Origin: Phyllobacterium trifolii
GTDB lineage: Bacteria > Pseudomonadota > Alphaproteobacteria > Rhizobiales > Rhizobiaceae
Length of the DNA stretch: 64,000 nucleotides
Direction of reading: 5' to 3'
NCBI RefSeq assembly: GCF_014192095.1
Contig: NZ_JACHXN010000003.1
Coordinates: forward strand, 124,001 to 188,000
Shown here: piece after piece, positions 18,279 through 27,455 of the stretch
Numbering within the stretch: the stretch's first letter is position 1
How the letters are laid out: each line of letters opens with the position of its first letter
Translations under genes and position numbers: made by a program
The notes under the pieces: generated by a model
The model's input: the letters and a program-made list of their open reading frames with translations, nothing else
Told to the model about the DNA's origin: nothing
Database searches by the model: none

Positions 18279-19442
18279 GAAAGGCGTCAAGGCGGGGTAA
18301 CGGATCCGATCGGGCGCATCTGCTGCCATGTTGGTTTTCTTCAAACATGCGGTCGTGATCCCGAAGGGGATGGTCTCATAGAAGTGATCGAGCTGACGCG
18401 AGACCGATTGGCTGAGTGCGAGAGACAGCGCGTCGACAGTGAGGGTCCTGGCCCTTAGTCGGCCCGAAGGCTGCTCCGCCACCGAAGCCGTTATTGTGCT
18501 GTCTACCGCCCCCTTGGCTGGAGGGAGCAAAGGTTCGGTCGAAGCGACCAGTACGGGTTGTTGATATGCTGGCTTGTCACGAGGCGTTGGCAGATTATCC
18601 GGCGGGATAGCGTCGACCAGACCACCGAAGGGCCACGTCCTTTTCAGTTCGGTCACCGTCATATCGGCGATGTTGACGTCGATGTCCCGGCTGGTCCCGG
18701 GCGGGCGATAGGGGCAGCGGCGCTCGGTGCAATTGTTCTGCGATGTGAACTGCCAAAGCGCATAATCCTGCCAGTTGCCCTTGGGAAAATGCGGAGCGAT
18801 GTCCGATTGATAACGCGCGTACCAAAGCGGCAAGCGTGACAGGATGGGCAACTCGAGCCGATGATCAGCGATATATCGCGCGGTTATGCCGTTCGTGTAC
18901 AGAACCGGATAACGTCCGGTGCGGAACTTGATATGTTCGGCAAAAATCTGTGCATCCTGCAATGACATGAACTTGTCAGGGTCGTTGTCTTCGATGTCGA
19001 TCGCCATCAACTCATCGTCAGCCGGATCGGTGTAATCGACGAAATGATTGGCTTGCTCGATCGGATTGCCGGGACGGCCGAGATGATAGGCTCCCCATTT
19101 GAGCCCGAGTGCTTTGGCGAGCTGGCGGCGCGTCTGGTATAGCTCGCGTGACACGGAATAATTGCGCCATATGCGCTTGCACAATTCCTGTTGCATCGTA
19201 TCGACGATACGGTTGCAATGGTAGTTGGCCGGCATGCCATCGGAGCCTTTGTGGATGAAGGCGGCAACGCGCGGGTCCTTGGCGATTTCCATAAGGTTGA
19301 AAGAGTTGTGTTCGTACCCGTCGAGTATGATCGCGCGTTCTTTGTTTGCCCAAGGCGAGCGGAACTCCGACTCCGCATGGACGAGGCCGCCAGACATGAG
19401 GGCGGCAACGAACATGGCAAAAGCACGTACGCGGATTGTCAA
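18273..19442 (-). CDS. Secreted GH25-family muramidase-like protein
   Basis: About 389 residues from a TTG at 19442 with AGGGA upstream; other starts (19505, or the later ATG within the signal peptide) are possible. A signal peptide ends LVHA. The GH25 lysozyme barrel is visible: [30 protein letters not shown], the catalytic strand [28 protein letters not shown] and DIDVN. It would cut the MurNAc-GlcNAc bond of peptidoglycan in the periplasm. A Pro/Ser/Ala-rich C-terminal extension of about 100 residues follows, with no recognised domain. A near-CtrA site lies about 75 bp upstream. Confidence 0.8.
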   Translation of the reverse strand: MTIRVRAFAMFVAALMSGGLVHAESEFRSPWANKERAIILDGYEHNSFNLMEIAKDPRVAAFIHKGSDGMPANYHCNRIVDTMQQELCKRIWRNYSVSRELYQTRRQLAKALGLKWGAYHLGRPGNPIEQANHFVDYTDPADDELMAIDIEDNDPDKFMSLQDAQIFAEHIKFRTGRYPVLYTNGITARYIADHRLELPILSRLPLWYARYQSDIAPHFPKGNWQDYALWQFTSQNNCTERRCPYRPPGTSRDIDVNIADMTVTELKRTWPFGGLVDAIPPDNLPTPRDKPAYQQPVLVASTEPLLPPAKGAVDSTITASVAEQPSGRLRARTLTVDALSLALSQSVSRQLDHFYETIPFGITTACLKKTNMAADAPDRIRYPALTPFL

Positions 19443-19515
19443 ATGGTGGTTCCCTCGCACCTCGCGAACAAGTCTCTCAATCTGATAGTACCGAATGATG
19501 GTCACCGCATCGCGG

Positions 19516-19531
19516 TTAATAAACAGTTAGC
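19516..19531. promoter_or_regulatory. CtrA-like site between the GH25 and acyl-CoA dehydrogenase genes
   Basis: TTAA, seven bases, TTAGC at 19516-19531, one mismatch from the CtrA consensus TTAA-N7-TTAAC. It lies about 75 bp upstream of the GH25 start. AT-rich context makes chance occurrence quite possible. Confidence 0.3.
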
Positions 19532-19594
19532 CACCGTTAATTGCGCACTGAATGGCCATCCGGAACGGGATTTCGAAGTCACTATCGCAATATC

Positions 19595-19608
19595 TTACGT
19601 TTACGTAA
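19595..19608. promoter_or_regulatory. Operator-like palindrome upstream of the acyl-CoA dehydrogenase gene
   Basis: TTACGT-TT-ACGTAA, two perfect 6-nt arms with a 2-nt spacer, 80 bp upstream of the acyl-CoA dehydrogenase ATG. In form it resembles MerR-family LiuR-type operators recalled for fatty-acid and branched-chain amino-acid degradation genes. The regulator is not in the window. Confidence 0.5.
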
Positions 19609-19687
19609 AAATAAGCTTGCCTCGAGCCCGCGCGAAGTTGCAATGTGCGGTCCGCAACGAGCATCACCTGATGAGGAGACATGATCG

Positions 19688-21463
19688 ATGTACCGCGCGC
19701 CCGTCGATGAAATCGCCCATACTCTGAAGACAATCGCCGGACTCGACGAAGTCATCGCGCAAGGGCGTTTCGGTGATCTTTCGGATGATCTGGTAGACGC
19801 CATTCTTGAAGAAGCGGGCAAATTTGCATCTACCCGTGTGGCACCGCTGCTTGAGATTGGTGACAAGCATGGTACTCCGCTCAAAGATGCAGAAGTTACC
19901 ATGCCGCCGGGTTGGAAAGACGTTTACGGGGAATGGATTGCGGGCGGCTGGAACGCCTTGACCGGCAAGCATGAGTTTGGCGGGCAGGGCTTGCCAATGA
20001 TGCTCGCCATCGCGACATTTGAAATGTGGAATTCCGGGTCGATGGCCTTCGGCATAGGACCTACATTGACACTCGGCGCCATCGAAGCGCTTGAAGCGCA
20101 TGCTACCGACGAGTTGAAGCGCACCTATTTGCCAAAGCTCATATCCGGCGAGTGGATGGGAACGATGAACCTCACCGAGCCGCAGGCTGGTTCCGACGTT
20201 GGCGCCCTGCGCACCAGAGCCGAACGTGTCGATGATGGTACCTATCGCATTTTCGGCACGAAGATATTCATCACTTACGGCGAGCACGACCTCACAGAAA
20301 ATATCATTCATATGGTTCTGGCACGCCTGCCCGATGCGCCGGCTGGCACCAAAGGTATTTCATTGTTTCTCGTGCCAAAGTTTCTGATCAACGAGGACGG
20401 GTCGCTTGGCCCACGCAATGACGTCTTTTGTGGTGGCATGGAGCACAAGATGGGCATTTACGGCTCTCCCACTTGCACGATGATCTACGGCGATGGTTTC
20501 GCCAAGGATAAGGAACCAGGCGCCATTGGCTGGCTTATCGGCGAGGAAAATCGGGGGCTTGCCTGCATGTTTACCATGATGAACAATGCGCGCCTCGCAG
20601 TCGGCATTCAGGGTGTCGCCGTGGCGGAGGCCGCCTACCAGAAGGCATTGGGCTATGCGCAAGAACGCCGTCAGATGCGCGCGCCGGGCTGGACGGGCGA
20701 GGGTATGAGCCCGATCATCGAACACCCAGATGTGCAGCGTAACCTGTTGACGATGAAGGGTTTAACGGGGGCTGCACGGTCCATTGCTTATGCCTGCGCC
20801 CACGCGATCGACATGGCAAAAACAGCATCGGAAGACGATGCCCGGCACTGGGCAGACCGTGCAAATTTGTTGACGCCGGTCGCCAAGGCATTTTCCACCG
20901 ATATAGGCGTCGATGTGGCGTCGATCGGCATCCAGGTCCATGGCGGCATGGGTTATATTGAAGAGACTGGCGCTGCACAGTTCCTGCGGGATGCACGCAT
21001 TGCACCCATCTACGAAGGCACCAACGGCATCCAGGCCATTGATCTCGTCCAGCGTAAATTGCAGTTGGGCGAGGGTGAGCATATCAGAACCTATATCGCT
21101 GAACTCCGCGCCGTAGTAGAGGCCGTAGCGGCATCGAACAGTGTAGATTTCGGACAGACAGGGCAACGTCTGCTGGCGGGTCTGGATGATCTGGAGGCGG
21201 CAAGCCTTTGGCTGCAGCAGGCGCTGGCCAACGGTGAGATCAGCGCGGCTTTCGCCGGAGCGACACCTTATCTGCGGCTTTTCGGTCTCGCCGCTGGAGC
21301 GACTTACCTCGCAAAAGGCGCACTGGGCAGCGAGCATGCTGGACGGACGGCGTTGGCGCGATTCTTTGCTGAAAACCTACTATTTGAAACCAGCACCCTA
21401 AAAGACCGCGTCATTCATGGTGCGGCCAGTCTACTCGACGGGCGTTCTGCCCTCGCTTCATGA
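19688..21463 (+). CDS. Acyl-CoA dehydrogenase, long form
   Basis: 591-residue flavoenzyme introducing the first double bond in acyl-CoA beta-oxidation. The FAD/substrate motif MNLTEPQAGSDVG (about residue 155), QVHGGMGYIEETG and IYEGTNGIQA, which carries the expected catalytic Glu, are present. The protein is longer than the classic 380-residue enzyme, with an added C-terminal helical domain, as in the long-form subgroup often annotated as FadE-like. GAGGAGA precedes the ATG. Overlaps the enoyl-CoA hydratase reading frame region by a few bases; the two likely form an operon under the palindrome at 19595. Confidence 0.93.
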   Translation: MYRAPVDEIAHTLKTIAGLDEVIAQGRFGDLSDDLVDAILEEAGKFASTRVAPLLEIGDKHGTPLKDAEVTMPPGWKDVYGEWIAGGWNALTGKHEFGGQGLPMMLAIATFEMWNSGSMAFGIGPTLTLGAIEALEAHATDELKRTYLPKLISGEWMGTMNLTEPQAGSDVGALRTRAERVDDGTYRIFGTKIFITYGEHDLTENIIHMVLARLPDAPAGTKGISLFLVPKFLINEDGSLGPRNDVFCGGMEHKMGIYGSPTCTMIYGDGFAKDKEPGAIGWLIGEENRGLACMFTMMNNARLAVGIQGVAVAEAAYQKALGYAQERRQMRAPGWTGEGMSPIIEHPDVQRNLLTMKGLTGAARSIAYACAHAIDMAKTASEDDARHWADRANLLTPVAKAFSTDIGVDVASIGIQVHGGMGYIEETGAAQFLRDARIAPIYEGTNGIQAIDLVQRKLQLGEGEHIRTYIAELRAVVEAVAASNSVDFGQTGQRLLAGLDDLEAASLWLQQALANGEISAAFAGATPYLRLFGLAAGATYLAKGALGSEHAGRTALARFFAENLLFETSTLKDRVIHGAASLLDGRSALAS

Positions 21464-21471
21464 GGAAATCC

Positions 21472-22224
21472 ATGTCAGACCATATTCAAATCGAGCGCCA
21501 TGGCGCTGTCCAGATTATCCGCATGAACCGGCCGGACAAGAAGAACGCACTTACCCGCGCAATGTATACGACGATGACCAAGGCGATCGTCGAGGGCGAT
21601 GCCGACGCCTCGATTGGCGCACACGTGTTCTTTGGCGTGCCAGGAGCCTTTTCGTCCGGCAATGACCTGCAGGACTTCATGGCCTTTGCCACCACCGGCA
21701 ATATGGGCAGCGAAGTTATTGATTTTCTGATTGCGCTGGTCAACGCTAAGAAGCCGCTTCTCGCAGGCGTGGACGGCCTTGCGATTGGCGTCGGCACCAC
21801 GATTCATTTCCATTGCGATCTGACGTTCGCTACGCCGCAATCCTATTTCAAGACACCCTTTGTCGATCTCGGACTGGTACCAGAAGCGGGATCCAGTTTG
21901 CTGGGTCCGGCGTTGATGGGCCACCAAAGGGCTTTTGCTTTCCTGGCCATGGGCGAAGGATTGCACGCGGTTGAGGCCAAAGAGGCGGGGCTGGTCTACA
22001 AACTTGTTGACACTGAGGAACTGGAAAGCACTGTCTTGAATGTGGCGACCGAGATTGCGGCCAAGCCGCCGGAAGCCATGCAGATTTCACGCGATCTTCT
22101 GCGGATGCCGCGGGAGGACGTCGTCGAGCGTATCAAACTGGAGGCAAAATTTTTCGCCGAGCGCCTCCAGTCCGAGGAGGCGCGAGGCGCGTTGATGGCC
22201 TTTCTCACGCGAAAGAAAGGCTAA
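21472..22224 (+). CDS. Enoyl-CoA hydratase/isomerase family protein
   Basis: About 250-residue crotonase-fold enzyme. The substrate loop [10 protein letters not shown] (A-x-FSSG-x-D pattern) and the second oxyanion segment [20 protein letters not shown] are clear. It may hydrate or isomerise enoyl-CoA intermediates from the adjacent dehydrogenase. I chose ATG 21472 because GAGGAAA sits just upstream; ATG 21460 overlaps the previous stop (ATGA) but lacks that spacing. Its end overlaps the convergent pdxH by 4 nt. Confidence 0.88.
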   Translation: MSDHIQIERHGAVQIIRMNRPDKKNALTRAMYTTMTKAIVEGDADASIGAHVFFGVPGAFSSGNDLQDFMAFATTGNMGSEVIDFLIALVNAKKPLLAGVDGLAIGVGTTIHFHCDLTFATPQSYFKTPFVDLGLVPEAGSSLLGPALMGHQRAFAFLAMGEGLHAVEAKEAGLVYKLVDTEELESTVLNVATEIAAKPPEAMQISRDLLRMPREDVVERIKLEAKFFAERLQSEEARGALMAFLTRKKG

Positions 22225-22832
22225 GGATAGAGCCTTGTCTTGCCCCAGTCGCCTTCCGGCATAAGACGGCTGAAGACCACCCGGTCATGCAAGCGAAACG
22301 GCCGGTCATGCCAGAACTCGATGGACGTTGGCCGAATACGAAACCCTGACCAATAGTCCGGTCGCGGAATTTCACCGATAGCGTAACGAGCGGTGTATTC
22401 GGCGACGGCCTTTTCGAGCGCAAACCGGCTTTCGAGGGGGCGAGATTGTTTTGATGCCCAGGCGCCGATACGGCTTCCGCGGGGGCGCGTTGCATAGTAG
22501 GCATCGGCCTCTTCTCTGCTGACGATCTCGACCGGACCGCGGATGCGGACTTGACGGCGGAGCGATTTCCAGTGAAAGCACATTGCCGCTTTCATGGACC
22601 CCAAGATTTCCTGGCCCTTCTGACTATCGAAATTTGTATAGAAAACAAAGCCTTGGCTATCGAATCCCTTGAGGAGTACCATGCGAACATCTGGCAATCC
22701 TTCATTGTCCACTGTTGCCAGCGCTACAGCATTGGGGTCATTGGGCTCGGTGTTACCTGCCTCCGCCAACCATTCATCGAAAAGCGCGAACGGCTCGGAA
22801 TTCTCCGTGAAGTCATCTGTTGTTAACTTCAT
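22221..22832 (-). CDS. pdxH: Pyridoxamine 5'-phosphate oxidase
   Basis: FMN enzyme converting pyridoxine or pyridoxamine 5'-phosphate to pyridoxal phosphate. 203 residues, normal length, with [23 protein letters not shown] cut into the usual FMN-binding pattern ([19 protein letters not shown]), then [12 protein letters not shown] and [18 protein letters not shown] at the C-terminus. Its product serves the PLP enzymes of this window (thrC and the cystathionine gamma-synthase-like protein). Divergent from the lipoprotein gene at 22883. Confidence 0.95.
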   Translation of the reverse strand: MKLTTDDFTENSEPFALFDEWLAEAGNTEPNDPNAVALATVDNEGLPDVRMVLLKGFDSQGFVFYTNFDSQKGQEILGSMKAAMCFHWKSLRRQVRIRGPVEIVSREEADAYYATRPRGSRIGAWASKQSRPLESRFALEKAVAEYTARYAIGEIPRPDYWSGFRIRPTSIEFWHDRPFRLHDRVVFSRLMPEGDWGKTRLYP

Positions 22833-22882
22833 TTAATCCATAGTCCCATAGTCATTTCGGATTGACCTTGTTAAAGAGAGAT

Positions 22883-23353
22883 ATGTGTTTGGCGTTTCTA
22901 CGATCTGATAGCAAGAAATTTGGTGCAAAAAAACAGCATTGGCACGGGCCTTATCCGGGCTTTGCCGTTGGTGTTGCCCTTTGCTTGTTGTCGGGCTGCG
23001 CCATGAAGGATTTCAGCATCGAGAAAGCGGCTCCAGACCAGGCAACAGTAACAGGGTCGGTCGCTCCTGCACAACCTGTCGACGCCAAGGGCTCGTCAGA
23101 TCAATTGACAGTGCGCAACATCGTCTCGGCGCTGAATTTCACCCAATGGGGCAACAAGCCGGTTCCTTGGTCTAATCCCGAGACGGGCAGCCAAGGTACA
23201 ATAACGACCATTGCTGAAAAGAAAGACGACGCCGGTCTTTGCCGCGAGTTCCAGACTTCGCGCGAGTCATTTGACGGGGTCATGATTTACAAGGGCGAGA
23301 CCTGCATGCAAAATGGCGGGCAGTGGACGTTGAAATCTTTCGCGCCTATGTAG
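22883..23353 (+). CDS. RT0821/Lpp0805-like surface lipoprotein
   Basis: About 156 residues from ATG 22883, preceded by AAAGAGAG; a TTG start at 22862 is possible. After a basic N-terminus, a hydrophobic stretch ends in the lipobox LLSGC, so the mature protein is probably a lipid-anchored envelope protein. The C-terminal CREFQTSRESFDGVMIYKG and the Cys-GGQW segment match the small domain of rickettsial 17-kDa-like surface antigens (RT0821/Lpp0805). Role unknown. Confidence 0.72.
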   Translation: MCLAFLRSDSKKFGAKKQHWHGPYPGFAVGVALCLLSGCAMKDFSIEKAAPDQATVTGSVAPAQPVDAKGSSDQLTVRNIVSALNFTQWGNKPVPWSNPETGSQGTITTIAEKKDDAGLCREFQTSRESFDGVMIYKGETCMQNGGQWTLKSFAPM

Positions 23354-23478
23354 CAGATGAAGAATCTGGGCCAGTTTTCACTTTTTTCGTTTCAAATCTC
23401 TGGAATTTCTTCCTATTCGTGAGCATATAGCAGCGGAATCCCAAGACATCTCGCTCCGTTGCGAAGAAAGGCAGACAC

Positions 23479-24405
23479 ATGCGCGATCCCTATAGCGTGT
23501 TGGGCGTCGCCAAGACGGCGAAGCCCGAGGAAATTAAATCGGCGTTTCGCAAACTCGCCAAGAAATATCATCCTGACCAGAATCAGGATGACCCAAAGGC
23601 GCAGGCAAATTTCTCCGAAATCAATCAGGCATACGAAATCGTTGGTGACAAAGAACGTCGCGGCCAGTTTGACCGGGGGGAGATCGATGCCGAAGGCAAG
23701 CAGCGCGCACCGCAAGGGTTTGAAGGTTACTCGAGCGCCGGTGGCGGCGACCCGTTTGCGGGTTTTGGTGGCGGGCGCCGTCCGGGCAATTTCGAGTTCC
23801 GGAGCGGCGGGACATCTGGCCTAGGTGCCGAAGACATATTGAGCAGTCTGTTTGGCGAGACCGGCGGCATGGGCGGCTTTGGCGGGGCCACGCGTCGCGC
23901 CGGGCCACGCAAAGGTGCCGACCTACAGGCAACTATAGATATCAGCCTTGAGCAGGCAGCGGGCGCCGAAAAGGTTGAAGCAATATTTCCCAACGGCAAA
24001 AGGCTGGCGATCAAACTGCCCGCACAGGTGGAAAACGGTCAAACGATTCGCTTGAAAGGACAGGGAGAAGCTGTTCCTGGAGGCACCGCTGGTGATGCTT
24101 TAGTCACAGTGCGGTTCAAACCGCATCCGAAATTTCGGGTCGAGGGAAGAGACCTTCATGTCGAACTTCCGGTTTCGTTGAGCGACGCTGCCCTCGGTTC
24201 GCGCCAGGAAGTCGAAACCCTCAACGGCCGCGTAGCGGTCAAAGTCGCGCCGTGGACCAGTTCCGATAGGGTTTTACGGCTGAAAGGCAAGGGTTTGCCA
24301 AAGAAGCCAGATGGCCATGGCGATCTGTTCACTCACGTCCGCATTATGTTGCCGGAACATGGGGATCCAGCTTTGGAAGCCTTTTTACGCGATTCCAGTC
24401 ATTGA
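23479..24405 (+). CDS. DnaJ-like (CbpA-type) co-chaperone
   Basis: 308 residues. The N-terminal J domain contains the HPD tripeptide at 31-33 (KKYHPDQN), needed to stimulate DnaK ATPase. A Gly/Phe-rich linker (about 80-135) follows, then two DnaJ C-terminal beta-sandwich domains ([28 protein letters not shown]). No CxxCxGxG zinc-finger repeats are present, so it is a type II or CbpA-like protein rather than DnaJ itself. GAAAGG lies just upstream of the ATG. Confidence 0.92.
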   Translation: MRDPYSVLGVAKTAKPEEIKSAFRKLAKKYHPDQNQDDPKAQANFSEINQAYEIVGDKERRGQFDRGEIDAEGKQRAPQGFEGYSSAGGGDPFAGFGGGRRPGNFEFRSGGTSGLGAEDILSSLFGETGGMGGFGGATRRAGPRKGADLQATIDISLEQAAGAEKVEAIFPNGKRLAIKLPAQVENGQTIRLKGQGEAVPGGTAGDALVTVRFKPHPKFRVEGRDLHVELPVSLSDAALGSRQEVETLNGRVAVKVAPWTSSDRVLRLKGKGLPKKPDGHGDLFTHVRIMLPEHGDPALEAFLRDSSH

Positions 24406-24497
24406 AAATCCAAAACCAGATTAGATACCGCGCTTGAAGCCCGGCGCGGGCTGTGCGATACCCCACATCAATCATAAGTCTCATGAAGGGTTGGTAT

Positions 24498-25316
24498 ATG
24501 ACCGCCAAAACTGGTTTGATGCAGGGTAAACGCGGCCTTATAATGGGTGTCGCCAACAATCGGTCGATTGCCTGGGGCATTGCCAAGGCAGCGCACGACG
24601 CAGGTGCCGAACTTGCATTTACCTATCAGGGCGATGCTTTGAAAAAGCGCGTTGAGCCGCTCGCACAGGAGCTCGGCGCTTTTTTATGCGGACATTGCGA
24701 TGTTTCCGATGCGTCTACCATCGACGCCTGCTTTGCTGCGCTCGAGCAGCACTGGGGCAAGATCGATTTCCTGGTGCACGCAATCGGGTTCTCCGACAAG
24801 GACGAACTCACCGGTCGCTACGTGGACACATCGGAAGCCAATTTCACAAAGACGATGCTGATTTCCGTCTTTTCGCTAACGGCGGTTGCCAAGCGGGCGG
24901 AAAAGCTGATGATAGATGGCGGCTCCATCTTGACGCTGACCTATTACGGTGCAGAAAAGGTCATGCCGAATTATAATGTCATGGGCGTTGCCAAGGCAGC
25001 ACTTGAGGCGAGCGTCAAATATCTGGCTGTCGATCTCGGCCCGGACAATATTCGCGTCAACGCGATTTCCGCAGGCCCGATCAAAACCCTTGCTGCTTCT
25101 GGCATCGGTGATTTCCGCTACATCCTGAAGTGGAACGAGTACAACGCGCCACTGCGACGCACTGTGACGATCGAGGAAGTCGGCGATGCGGGTCTCTATT
25201 TCCTTTCTGACTTGTCGCGCTCCGTCACGGGCGAGATCCATCACGCTGATAGCGGTTATCATGTCGTAGGAATGAAAGCAGTCGACGCACCGGATATCTC
25301 TGTCGTCAAGGATTGA
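24498..25316 (+). CDS. fabI: Enoyl-[acyl-carrier-protein] reductase (NADH)
   Basis: Final reduction step of the type II fatty acid elongation cycle. About 272 residues from ATG 24498, with AAGGG upstream; the longer frame from 24453 adds a non-family peptide. The nucleotide-binding segment GLIMGVANNRSIAWGIAK and the catalytic Tyr-x6-Lys (YNVMGVAK, Tyr about 159, Lys about 166) are typical of FabI. Rhizobial genomes often carry more than one FabI; which paralogue this is cannot be told. Confidence 0.95.
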   Translation: MTAKTGLMQGKRGLIMGVANNRSIAWGIAKAAHDAGAELAFTYQGDALKKRVEPLAQELGAFLCGHCDVSDASTIDACFAALEQHWGKIDFLVHAIGFSDKDELTGRYVDTSEANFTKTMLISVFSLTAVAKRAEKLMIDGGSILTLTYYGAEKVMPNYNVMGVAKAALEASVKYLAVDLGPDNIRVNAISAGPIKTLAASGIGDFRYILKWNEYNAPLRRTVTIEEVGDAGLYFLSDLSRSVTGEIHHADSGYHVVGMKAVDAPDISVVKD

Positions 25317-25323
25317 AATTCAA

Positions 25324-25920
25324 GTGATTCTGCCTGGCTCGGTGATCTACTTTTCGCGTCATGGCGAGACGGATTGGAACGTCGCCGAACGAATCCAGGG
25401 TCAAGCAGATGTCGATATGAATGCGCGTGGCCGGGCCCAGGCCGATCGCAATGGTGATCTGCTGAAATCATTGATCGGCGATGGGGCGGGCTTCGATTTC
25501 GTTGCCAGCCCTTTGCGGCGCACGCGCGATACAATGGAGCGAATCCGGACCCGCATGGGTCTCGATCCTAAGAACTATCGTACCGATCCACGCCTGATGG
25601 AAGTGAGTTTCGGAGATTGGCAGGGCTTCATGATTGAAGACATTGCAGCCAAGACGCCGGAACTTGTGGAAGAACGGGGGCGGGACAAGTGGAATTTCGT
25701 CCCACCGGGGGACACCGCCGAGAGCTATGCGACATTGAGTGTTCGTGTTGCTAGTTGGTTAGCCGAGGCAAAGGGACCCACCGTATGCGTAACCCATGGC
25801 GGTTGCCTGAGAACGATATTCCGTATGGTCGAGAAACTGGACGGCCACGATGCTGCCAATCTTCTTATCACACAGGATCAGCTTCTGCGCCTGGAGGATG
25901 GTCACCTTACCTGGCTGTAG
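25324..25920 (+). CDS. Histidine phosphatase family protein
   Basis: 198 residues from a GTG, 7 nt after fabI and probably co-transcribed with it. The phosphohistidine motif YFSRHGETDWN lies near the N-terminus and the second catalytic His is in VCVTHGGCLRT, both intact, so it belongs to the phosphoglycerate mutase-like superfamily. Substrate unknown; such proteins dephosphorylate small phosphorylated metabolites or sugars. Its stop codon abuts the end of the convergent DUF1344 gene. Confidence 0.9.
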   Translation: MILPGSVIYFSRHGETDWNVAERIQGQADVDMNARGRAQADRNGDLLKSLIGDGAGFDFVASPLRRTRDTMERIRTRMGLDPKNYRTDPRLMEVSFGDWQGFMIEDIAAKTPELVEERGRDKWNFVPPGDTAESYATLSVRVASWLAEAKGPTVCVTHGGCLRTIFRMVEKLDGHDAANLLITQDQLLRLEDGHLTWL

Positions 25921-26175
25921 CTATTCAGTGGTTTCTTCGATGTCGGTGATGAAGCGTTCCTTGTTGACCACGTCGAACATCAACGTAACCTTCATACCCT
26001 GCTCGATAACGCTCAGGTCAAATTCGCCGGGCAATTTATAGACTTTGCCATCGTCGAGGGTAATAGTCGAATTGTCTTCATCGATCTTGGTGATTGTACC
26101 TTGCGCATCGTCCGCAAGAGCGCCGACCGGAAGCAGGGAGGCGATGAACATGAACGTTGCTACGATGAAGCGCAT
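25921..26175 (-). CDS. DUF1344 domain secreted protein
   Basis: 84 residues: a signal peptide (about 1-21, ending GALA) followed by a short beta-rich domain, QGTITKIDEDNSTITLDDGKVY, split here as GTITKIDED and STITLDDGKVYKLP. This matches the small periplasmic DUF1344 proteins of rhizobia and brucellae. Function unknown. It is divergent from aroC, with a 169-bp intergenic region holding no recognisable site. Confidence 0.85.
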   Translation of the reverse strand: MRFIVATFMFIASLLPVGALADDAQGTITKIDEDNSTITLDDGKVYKLPGEFDLSVIEQGMKVTLMFDVVNKERFITDIEETTE

Positions 26176-26344
26176 TTGAATTCCCCTATTATCAAATCTG
26201 TATGCCGGTCAATGACGCAAGTTAGAGCTTCCATTTGTGGCAAAACAATTGCTTTTTTCGTGTGGGATAAAGGAATTTCAACGGCGGGTTTGACCACAGG
26301 AGTAAACGCTCATAAAACCCCCTGACAAAACGTCGAGTACGCTT

Positions 26345-27439
26345 ATGTCGCACAATACTTTCGGTCATCTTTTTCGCGTCACCACATGGGGTGAAAGCCA
26401 TGGAATTGCGCTTGGATGCGTGGTCGATGGCTGCCCTCCGGGTATTTCCTTTACGGAAGCGGAAATCCAGTCGTACCTCGATAAGCGCAGGCCCGGGCAG
26501 TCGAAATACACGACGCAACGTCGTGAGCCTGATCAGGTCCGCGTGCTTTCCGGCGTTATGCTGCAAGATGACGGCCTTACCATGATCTCGACGGGGACGC
26601 CGATCTCGATGATGATCGAGAACACCGATCAGCGCTCGAAGGATTACGGCGATATCGCTCGCCAGTATCGTCCGGGTCACGCCGATTACACCTATGATGT
26701 CAAATATGGGATACGCGACTATCGGGGTGGTGGGCGTTCTTCGGCGCGTGAAACTGCTGCACGCGTTGCAGCTGGCGCCATAGCGCGTAAGGTGGTGCCC
26801 GGTCTCGTTGTACGTGGCGCACTGGTTGGGATGGGAATACATACCATCGACCGCGGCCGCTGGGATTGGGATGAAGTGAACAACAATCCATTCTTCACAC
26901 CGGATGCGGGATCGGTCGACATATTCGCGGACTATCTGGACGGCATTCGCAAGGCGGGGTCTTCCATTGGTGCTATTGTTGAAGTCGTGGCGGAGAACGT
27001 TCCGGCAGGTCTCGGTGCTCCGGTCTACGGCAAGCTTGATCAGGATATCGCCAGCTACCTGATGTCGATCAATGCCGTGAAAGGCGTAGAGATTGGCGAT
27101 GGTTTCGACACTGCCAGACTTACCGGTGAAGAAAACGCTGACGAAATGCGCATGGGTAACGACGGAAAGCCAATTTTCCTGTCCAACCATGCCGGTGGAA
27201 TTCTGGGCGGCATTTCCAGCGGCGCACCGGTCGTCGCGCGCTTTGCCGTCAAGCCGACGTCATCGATTTTGACGCCGCGCCGGAGCATTGATGCGGACGG
27301 AAATCAAGTCGATATCATGACCAAGGGCAGACATGACCCATGTGTCGGTATCCGTGCCGTGCCGATCGGTGAAGCAATGGTGGCGTGCGCCATCGCAGAT
27401 CATTATCTCAGACATCGCGGCCAGACCGGCCGTATCTAA
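26345..27439 (+). CDS. aroC: Chorismate synthase
   Basis: Last step of the shikimate pathway, forming chorismate from EPSP with reduced FMN. 364 residues. The start [37 protein letters not shown] and [19 protein letters not shown] motifs are diagnostic. The 17-nt gap to ribB suggests an operon. The ATG is preceded by only a weak ribosome-binding sequence. Confidence 0.97.
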   Translation: MSHNTFGHLFRVTTWGESHGIALGCVVDGCPPGISFTEAEIQSYLDKRRPGQSKYTTQRREPDQVRVLSGVMLQDDGLTMISTGTPISMMIENTDQRSKDYGDIARQYRPGHADYTYDVKYGIRDYRGGGRSSARETAARVAAGAIARKVVPGLVVRGALVGMGIHTIDRGRWDWDEVNNNPFFTPDAGSVDIFADYLDGIRKAGSSIGAIVEVVAENVPAGLGAPVYGKLDQDIASYLMSINAVKGVEIGDGFDTARLTGEENADEMRMGNDGKPIFLSNHAGGILGGISSGAPVVARFAVKPTSSILTPRRSIDADGNQVDIMTKGRHDPCVGIRAVPIGEAMVACAIADHYLRHRGQTGRI

Positions 27440-27455
27440 GCAAAGGGACGCTCAT

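Noticed and set aside
26222-27190. Long minus-strand frame opposite aroC
   Set aside because: Shadow frame; no motif, and aroC is unambiguous.
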